NCBI GenBank assembly: GCA_031292035.1
Contig: JARLHX010000208.1
Location: 1 to 64,000, forward strand
Direction: 5' to 3'
DNA: 64,000 nucleotides
Origin: Negativicutes bacterium
GTDB taxonomy: Bacteria; Bacillota_C; Negativicutes; Sporomusales_B; JARLHX01
Shown here: piece by piece, positions 59,159 through 64,000 of the stretch
Layout of the letters: each line of letters begins with the position of its first letter
Numbering within the stretch: position 1 is the stretch's first letter
Translations under genes and position numbers: made by a program
The notes under the pieces: model-generated
What the model was told of the DNA's origin: nothing
The model's database searches: none
The model's input: only the letters and a program-made list of their open reading frames with translations

Positions 59159-59494
59159 ATGATTATCCGCGCAGAAGACTTACCGGTTGAGACGCGGCCG
59201 GCGCCAAAAATCGGGACAGCAACGACATTGCTTACCCCAGCCCAGATGCACAATAAAAACCGCCTGTTTTCCAGAGTTTGCCTGAAACCAGGGGGCATAA
59301 ACGCCACCCACACCCATGCAGGCGATTTTGAGGTTTTCTACATCCTGTCAGGCCGGGCCCGGGTTAGCGACAACGGCTCGATGCAGGAACTCAAGCCCGG
59401 CGACGTACTATTCACCGACGCCGGTGAAAGCCACAGCATCGAAAATGCCAGCGACACCGACCTCGAATATATCGCCCTCATCACTTATGTCTAA
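59159..59494 (+). CDS. Small cupin-domain protein
   Basis: 111 residues: the first cupin motif PGGINATHTHAGDFEVFYILSGRARV has the HxH...E metal ligands, and the second part, LKPGDVLFTDAGESHSIEN, supplies the last His. The function may be binding or isomerisation. ATG at 59159 lies eight bases behind GGAAGG. Single gene ended by the terminator at 59500. Confidence 0.88.
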   Translation: MIIRAEDLPVETRPAPKIGTATTLLTPAQMHNKNRLFSRVCLKPGGINATHTHAGDFEVFYILSGRARVSDNGSMQELKPGDVLFTDAGESHSIENASDTDLEYIALITYV

Positions 59495-59499
59495 AAAGC

Positions 59500-59534
59500 C
59501 AACCCCGGACCAAAAGTCCGGGGTTGATTGTTTC
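59500..59534. terminator. Bidirectional terminator between convergent genes
   Basis: CAACCCCGGAC/GTCCGGGGTTG stem with a five-base loop. It serves the cupin gene (plus) and possibly the Aas-like gene ending at 59560 (minus). Confidence 0.85.
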
Positions 59535-59559
59535 TGCCTATTGCAAGCTTACCGGCAAC

Positions 59560-61674
59560 CTAACGATTTTTCCGTTCGATTTCTTCGGCCGCAAGGGCCT
59601 GCAGACTGACATAATCGACCTTGCCACTGCCCAGCAGCGGCAGCTTGTCGACAATTACCAGTTCGGCCGGCATGGTTAGCATACTCTGCCGCGTGCGGCT
59701 GAAATGCTCGCGCAGCCTCTGGCGGCTAGCTGTTTTTTCCAGCGTATATAAGATGATTTTTTCGCCCCGACGGCCGTCAGCCAGACTGACGGCCGCATTT
59801 TTATCGCTGCCGAACGCCGCCTCGGCCGCCCGTTCCACGGCATCAAGGCTGACCATCTCACCAACTATTTTGGCAAACCGTTTTAAGCGCGATTTGATGG
59901 TGACAAAGCCGGCAGAATCGACAGTGACCACATCGCCGCAGTCGTACCATTCTTCCGCCGGTACCAGACCCTGCCCATGGAGCAGATAGCCCTCCATCAC
60001 GTTAGGGCCTTTCACCCATAGGTTGCCACCGGTCGCGATCCCGGTCACCGTCTCCAGCCGCCACTCGATTCCCGGCAGAAAACGTCCCACCGTGCCGGTG
60101 CGGTGAAACAGTGGGGTATTGATACTGAGAACCGGCGCGGTCTCGGTCGTGCCATAGCCTTCGAGAATCCGGAGGCCGAATTTCTCGCTCCAGATGCTGC
60201 GGACCTCGTCTTTAAGTTTCTCGCCCCCGGCGAGCACATAGCGGATACTGTAAAAATCGTAAGGATGGGCCGATTTCGCATACCCCATCAAAAAGCCGGG
60301 AGTCCCCAATAGCAGGGTCACGTTGCGGTCGTAAGCAATCTCAGGAATGAGTTTATTGTGGAGCGGGCTGGGGTAGAGAAAGACTGAGATGCCCTCGAGG
60401 ATGGGCAGCAGGGTCCCGGCCATCAGGCCGAAGGAATGAAACATCGGCAAAACGTTGAGCATTTTGTCCCGTGGAGTGTAGTCGATGACGCTGGCAACCT
60501 GGTCGATGTTCGCCAGGATATTTGCCTGGCGCAGGACGACGCCTTTGGGCCTGCCCTCGCTGCCGCTGGTAAAAAGAATGATTTTGGCGGCTGAACTACC
60601 TTTATCGCAGCAAAGATACTTTATCATGCCGCGGGTCTTGGCAATCAGCCCCAAGTTTTGCCGAAGGTCTTCCAGGTAAACCACCCGGAAGACGGTCGCC
60701 AACTGGCCGACATATTCTCCAAGCCGAGCCTTTTCCACGAAGGTCCGGGAGGTCAGAATGGTCTTCAATCCGGCCGTCTGGCCACAATCGATATTGTTCT
60801 GAACACCGGCGCTGAAATTGAGGATGGCGGGTGTGGTCCCGACGCGCAGCAGAGCAAATAAACTGACCACATGACCGATTGAGTTGGGCAGGAGAAGACC
60901 GACCCGGCTTTCCCCTGCCAGTTCGGTTCGCAGTTTCTCGCCCAAAATATAACTGCCGCGGATGACCTGGCGATAGGTCATTCGGCTGCCGATATCTTCG
61001 ACGATGAGCCTCCCCAGACCGTGACGCCTGGCGGCTGCCAAAAGACGGTCGAACAGACCGTCCCCAGGAGCCTGTAACTGCCTAGCATGAAACAGTCCTT
61101 CCTGGAAAATCGCTAGAATGCTGTCGCTGATTTCCTTCTTCTGCCGCTTAAAACTCTGGCCGCCGTCCACCGTTAGGCGAAAGGGCGGTCCGGCGTAAAT
61201 GTCGACCGCGGGAAACCAGGCCGTTCTAACTTTGTCGGTGATCCGCGAGAATTTGGAATATTGCGTGCCGGAAAAAATGATCGAATACAGGGTGGCCCCG
61301 GTTTTGAGGGCGACGAAGCCGACGCCGCTATATATTTTCATCAGTCCGCCGGTTCTTGTAATGCGGCCTTCGGGAAAGAGGACGACCGGACCGCCCTTGC
61401 GGACCACTGCAGCGATCTTTTTCAGCGAATAGGGGTTGAAGGGGTCAACGATAATATGATCGACCCAGCGGAGGACAAATCTGATCTTGGCGGCCACGCC
61501 GGTATTGACCACAAAACAAACGTTATCAGGCAAAAAGGCGTAGAGAAAAATAGCGTCAAGAAATGAGAGGTGATTAGGCAAAATAAGCGAAGGTCCGGCA
61601 AATTCGAGTCGTTCAAACCGGTGCAGTTTGGTCTTGAACAGCCAGTGCAGCAAAAATCGCAGCACCTCTTTCAT
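59560..61674 (-). CDS. Aas-like acyltransferase/acyl-ACP synthetase fusion
   Basis: 704 residues. The N-terminal PlsC-type domain (1-200) has NHLSFLDAIFL (NHx4D) and FPEGRITRTGG. The C-terminal AMP-forming ligase (about 205-700) has LFTSGSEGRPKGVV, YGTTETAP and the closing LPLLGSGKVDY lysine. This is the arrangement of E. coli Aas, which re-acylates lysophosphatidylethanolamine on the inner membrane, though Aas also has transmembrane segments that are not obvious here. Site GGAGAGG. Monocistronic. Confidence 0.88.
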   Translation of the reverse strand: MKEVLRFLLHWLFKTKLHRFERLEFAGPSLILPNHLSFLDAIFLYAFLPDNVCFVVNTGVAAKIRFVLRWVDHIIVDPFNPYSLKKIAAVVRKGGPVVLFPEGRITRTGGLMKIYSGVGFVALKTGATLYSIIFSGTQYSKFSRITDKVRTAWFPAVDIYAGPPFRLTVDGGQSFKRQKKEISDSILAIFQEGLFHARQLQAPGDGLFDRLLAAARRHGLGRLIVEDIGSRMTYRQVIRGSYILGEKLRTELAGESRVGLLLPNSIGHVVSLFALLRVGTTPAILNFSAGVQNNIDCGQTAGLKTILTSRTFVEKARLGEYVGQLATVFRVVYLEDLRQNLGLIAKTRGMIKYLCCDKGSSAAKIILFTSGSEGRPKGVVLRQANILANIDQVASVIDYTPRDKMLNVLPMFHSFGLMAGTLLPILEGISVFLYPSPLHNKLIPEIAYDRNVTLLLGTPGFLMGYAKSAHPYDFYSIRYVLAGGEKLKDEVRSIWSEKFGLRILEGYGTTETAPVLSINTPLFHRTGTVGRFLPGIEWRLETVTGIATGGNLWVKGPNVMEGYLLHGQGLVPAEEWYDCGDVVTVDSAGFVTIKSRLKRFAKIVGEMVSLDAVERAAEAAFGSDKNAAVSLADGRRGEKIILYTLEKTASRQRLREHFSRTRQSMLTMPAELVIVDKLPLLGSGKVDYVSLQALAAEEIERKNR

Positions 61675-61890
61675 GGCATCCTCTCCTCATTCCACTTATA
61701 TAACTTTATCGGCACTACTGATGGCTGTTATTGTTATTACAATTAGTATTAATATTACTATGAACATTATAGCTTTGATGTAAATTTTTGTCGACATCTG
61801 GCAGGTTTGCTCGTTTATTCCTCTTCTGTATGCTATGTTCCCACTGATTCTTTTATCCGCCATCGTCTGGTGTTTGCCACTCGGCCAAAT
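61675..61890. other. Gene-free spacer
   Basis: 216 AT-rich bases upstream of the Aas-like gene. No coding frame, RNA or repeat recognised; it should carry the promoter of the Aas-like gene. Confidence 0.5.
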
Positions 61891-61921
61891 AAAAAACAAC
61901 CCAGCTTGATCAGCTGGGTTG
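61891..61921 (-). terminator. Terminator behind the glycyl-radical enzyme gene
   Basis: CAACCCAGCT/AGCTGGGTTG stem with a five-base loop followed by TTTTTT on the minus strand, 12 bases past the stop at 61933. Confidence 0.9.
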
Positions 61922-61932
61922 CCGGAAATCCA

Positions 61933-64000
61933 TTACGCCTGGCCGAAGGATTGCTCGGTGCGCTCGATGATTTCGTCCTGCAGTTCCTTGCTCAGGTTGT
62001 GGAAGTGGTCACTGTAACCGGCCACCCTCACAATGAGGTCTTTATAGTCGTCTGGCCGGTTTTGGGCGTCCAGCAGGGTCTGGCGGTCGATGACATTGAA
62101 CTGGATATGGTGGCCGTCCAGGCTGAAATAGGTCCGTACAAGGGCTGCCATATTGTCCAAACCGGCATTGCCGGCCACCACCGCCGGGGTGAATTTTTGG
62201 TTGAGCAGGGTGCCGCCGGTTTTCAGGTGATCCATTTTGGCCGCCGACTTGATGACTGCCGTCGGTCCCAGCCGGTCGGCGCCCTGATGGGGGGAAATGC
62301 CTTCTGAGAGCGGCTTGCCGGCCAATCGACCGTCAGGGGTCGCTCCGGTCACCGAGCCAAAATAGACATGACAGGTGGTGGGCAGCATGTCGATGCGGTA
62401 GCTGCCGCCGCGCCGGTTCTTCTGGCCGTTGACCGCGTCGTAGAAAATGTTGAAGGCTTCAATCATCAACTGGTCGGCGTAATCGTCGTCGTTGCCGTAT
62501 TTAGCTGTCTTGTTGAGGACCAGGTGGCGCAGACGGGCATGGCCGGAAAAATCATCGGCCAGAGCCTGCATCAACTCCGCCATGGTAAACCGCTGCTGGT
62601 CAAAGACATTATACTTGATGGCTGACAGGCAGTCAGCCAGGGTCCCGATCCCCACCCCCTGAATATAGCTGGTATTATACCTGGCGCCGCCGGCATTGTA
62701 GTCCTGGCCTTTGGCGATACAGTCGCTGACAATGACCGACAGGAAGGGGCAGGGCATCTGGGTGGCGTAGATTTTCTCGATCACATGGTTGCCGACGATT
62801 TTGACGGCGGCGAAATGCTCCACCTGGCGGCGAAAAGCGGCAAGAAGGTCCTCGAACGAGGCATATTCGGCAGCCTGACCGGTAGCCAAGCCGAGCTGTT
62901 TGCCGGAAACCGGATCAAAACCGTTGTGGAGGGTCAGTTCCAGGATCTTGGGCAGGTTGAAATAGCCTGTAAGAATATAGGCTTCTTTGCCGAAGGCTCC
63001 GGCCTCGACGCAGCCGCTGGCCCCGCCTTCCCGGGCGTCGACAATGTCTTTCCCGGCCTGCAGCAATTCCTGGATAATGGCATCGGTATTGTAAAGAGCC
63101 GGCTGACCCCAGCCTTTGCGGGAAACCTCACAAGCCCGTTTGAGGAAGCGGTGGGGTGACTTTTTGCTGATCTGGACGTTGGAACTGGGCTGAAGGAGCC
63201 GCATTTCATCCATAGTATCTAAAATGAGGTAGGTGACGTCGTTGACTCCGTCCGAGCCGTCGGCCTTGACGCCGCCGCTGTTGATGTTGGCGAAATCGGT
63301 ATAGGTGGCGCTTTCCTTCAGGGTGATGCCCACCTTGGGCGGCGCCGGCTGGTTGTTGAATTTGATCCACAGGCACTGGAGCAGTTCCTTGGCGGTCTCC
63401 GGCGTCAGGGTGCCGTCAGCCAGCCCCTGGCGATAGAAGGGGTCGAGGTGCTGGTCCAGCCGTCCCGGGCTATAAGAATCCCAGTTGTTGAGCTCTGAAG
63501 TGACGCCGATATGGACGAACCAGTACATCTGGATGGCCTGGGCGAAGGTGCGGGGCCGATGGGCAGGCACCACGTCGCAGTTGTCGGCGATGGTCAGCAG
63601 TTCGCCCTTTTGCCCCTCATCCTGCTCCCCGGCAGCCAGCTGACGGGCATATGCCGCGTAGCGCCGGCCGAAGGTCATGATGGCGTCGCAGCAGATGGCC
63701 ATACCTTCGAGCTGGGCTTTGCGCTCATAGGCCTGTTCGTCGTTTTGCCAGTCAAGGGCGGCGATGGCCTGCTCAATATCGGCCTTAAAGTCTAAAAAGC
63801 CTTTTTGATACATCTTCCCGTCAGCCACCGTGTGTCCGGGCGAACGCTGCTCCATGAACTCGGTGAACAGGCCGGCCTGATAACAGTCCAGCCACTGGGG
63901 GGTCATGTTGGCAATAATCTTTTGCCGGAGGGACCGCTCAGACCAATAGGGGATGACGGTCTCGGCCTGGAAACTCCGGTCATCGGCGCTGACTGCGAAT
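61933..64000 (-). CDS. hypD: Glycyl-radical enzyme, trans-4-hydroxyproline dehydratase-like (5' end beyond window)
   Basis: The frame is open to the right edge, so the true N-terminus lies outside (an internal ATG occurs at 63906). Thiyl-radical loop: GASGCVEAGAFGKEAYILTG, with CxE as in dehydratases; glycyl-radical loop near the C-terminus: VRVAGYSDHFHNLSKELQDE. The GxSGCVExGxFGKEA block and the GYSDxF loop resemble trans-4-hydroxy-L-proline dehydratase (HypD), which gives pyrroline-5-carboxylate. The activating SAM enzyme and proC are not in this window. Other GRE classes cannot be fully excluded. Confidence 0.75.
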   Translation of the reverse strand, partial: FAVSADDRSFQAETVIPYWSERSLRQKIIANMTPQWLDCYQAGLFTEFMEQRSPGHTVADGKMYQKGFLDFKADIEQAIAALDWQNDEQAYERKAQLEGMAICCDAIMTFGRRYAAYARQLAAGEQDEGQKGELLTIADNCDVVPAHRPRTFAQAIQMYWFVHIGVTSELNNWDSYSPGRLDQHLDPFYRQGLADGTLTPETAKELLQCLWIKFNNQPAPPKVGITLKESATYTDFANINSGGVKADGSDGVNDVTYLILDTMDEMRLLQPSSNVQISKKSPHRFLKRACEVSRKGWGQPALYNTDAIIQELLQAGKDIVDAREGGASGCVEAGAFGKEAYILTGYFNLPKILELTLHNGFDPVSGKQLGLATGQAAEYASFEDLLAAFRRQVEHFAAVKIVGNHVIEKIYATQMPCPFLSVIVSDCIAKGQDYNAGGARYNTSYIQGVGIGTLADCLSAIKYNVFDQQRFTMAELMQALADDFSGHARLRHLVLNKTAKYGNDDDYADQLMIEAFNIFYDAVNGQKNRRGGSYRIDMLPTTCHVYFGSVTGATPDGRLAGKPLSEGISPHQGADRLGPTAVIKSAAKMDHLKTGGTLLNQKFTPAVVAGNAGLDNMAALVRTYFSLDGHHIQFNVIDRQTLLDAQNRPDDYKDLIVRVAGYSDHFHNLSKELQDEIIERTEQSFGQA

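Overview
The window looks like a chromosomal segment of a spore-forming, flagellated, diderm Firmicute, most likely a member of the Negativicutes (Sporomusaceae-like). It carries SpoIID, SpoIIQ, SpoIIID and Mbl in the order known from Bacillus, together with flagellar P-ring and L-ring genes (flgI, flgH, flgA), which only make sense in a cell with an outer membrane. Anaerobic traits fit this: a glycyl-radical enzyme, desulforedoxin and a B12-type radical SAM protein. Placement below class level is inference. No rRNA, tRNA or CRISPR array was seen.

Layout. 1-113: 5' end of a group IIC intron (minus strand), sitting directly behind a terminator. 163-8665: exported S55 peptidase-like protein, a small lipoyl-like protein, an AMIN/phosphodiester glycosidase protein, then flgJ-flgI-flgH-flgA-flgG-flgF, all on the minus strand. 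8860-12138: mbl, spoIIID, spoIIQ, spoIID. 12270-17010: a B12/radical SAM protein paired with a GNAT-cyclic-nucleotide-domain protein, then a PAS histidine kinase. 17203-26401: murA, ywmB and the whole ATP synthase operon (atpZ-I-B-E-F-H-A-G-D-C). The ATP synthase, ywmB, murA, spoIID, spoIIQ, spoIIID, mbl and flgF/flgG series is the deep Firmicute synteny block, interrupted here only by the radical SAM/GNAT/kinase insert. 26617-29710: wecB, a WecA/TagO-type transferase and a tandem MazG-like protein.

30022-36516 is a catabolic island. A DASS-type anion symporter, a LarA-family nickel racemase and an aconitase-type two-subunit dehydratase read leftward from a clear sigma-54 promoter. A PrpR-type sigma-54 activator reads rightward from the same intergenic region. 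I infer uptake, racemisation and dehydration of a 2-hydroxy (di)carboxylate.

36590-64000 is a mosaic of small units: a serine hydrolase, dCMP deaminase, a lone tnpB element, an aminotransferase, a four-carbon acid-sugar kinase with a KdgT-type permease, a macrodomain protein, an AbrB-type membrane protein, HD-GYP, an exported metallo-beta-lactamase-fold protein, a flavoprotein, DUF523, a SLOG protein, split Ada-type alkylation repair (adaA/ogt), a short QueG-like protein, DUF4127, MerR, a 38-residue desulforedoxin, a LigB-type dioxygenase, an IS200/IS605 element with a frameshifted tnpB, GIY-YIG, cyclophilin, a D-threonine aldolase-like pseudogene, a cupin, an Aas-like fusion and, running off the right edge, a glycyl-radical enzyme most like trans-4-hydroxyproline dehydratase.

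The best candidates for new biology are the sigma-54-controlled LarA/dehydratase/symporter island and the radical SAM plus GNAT-cNBD pair, whose radical SAM cluster motif has non-standard spacing.
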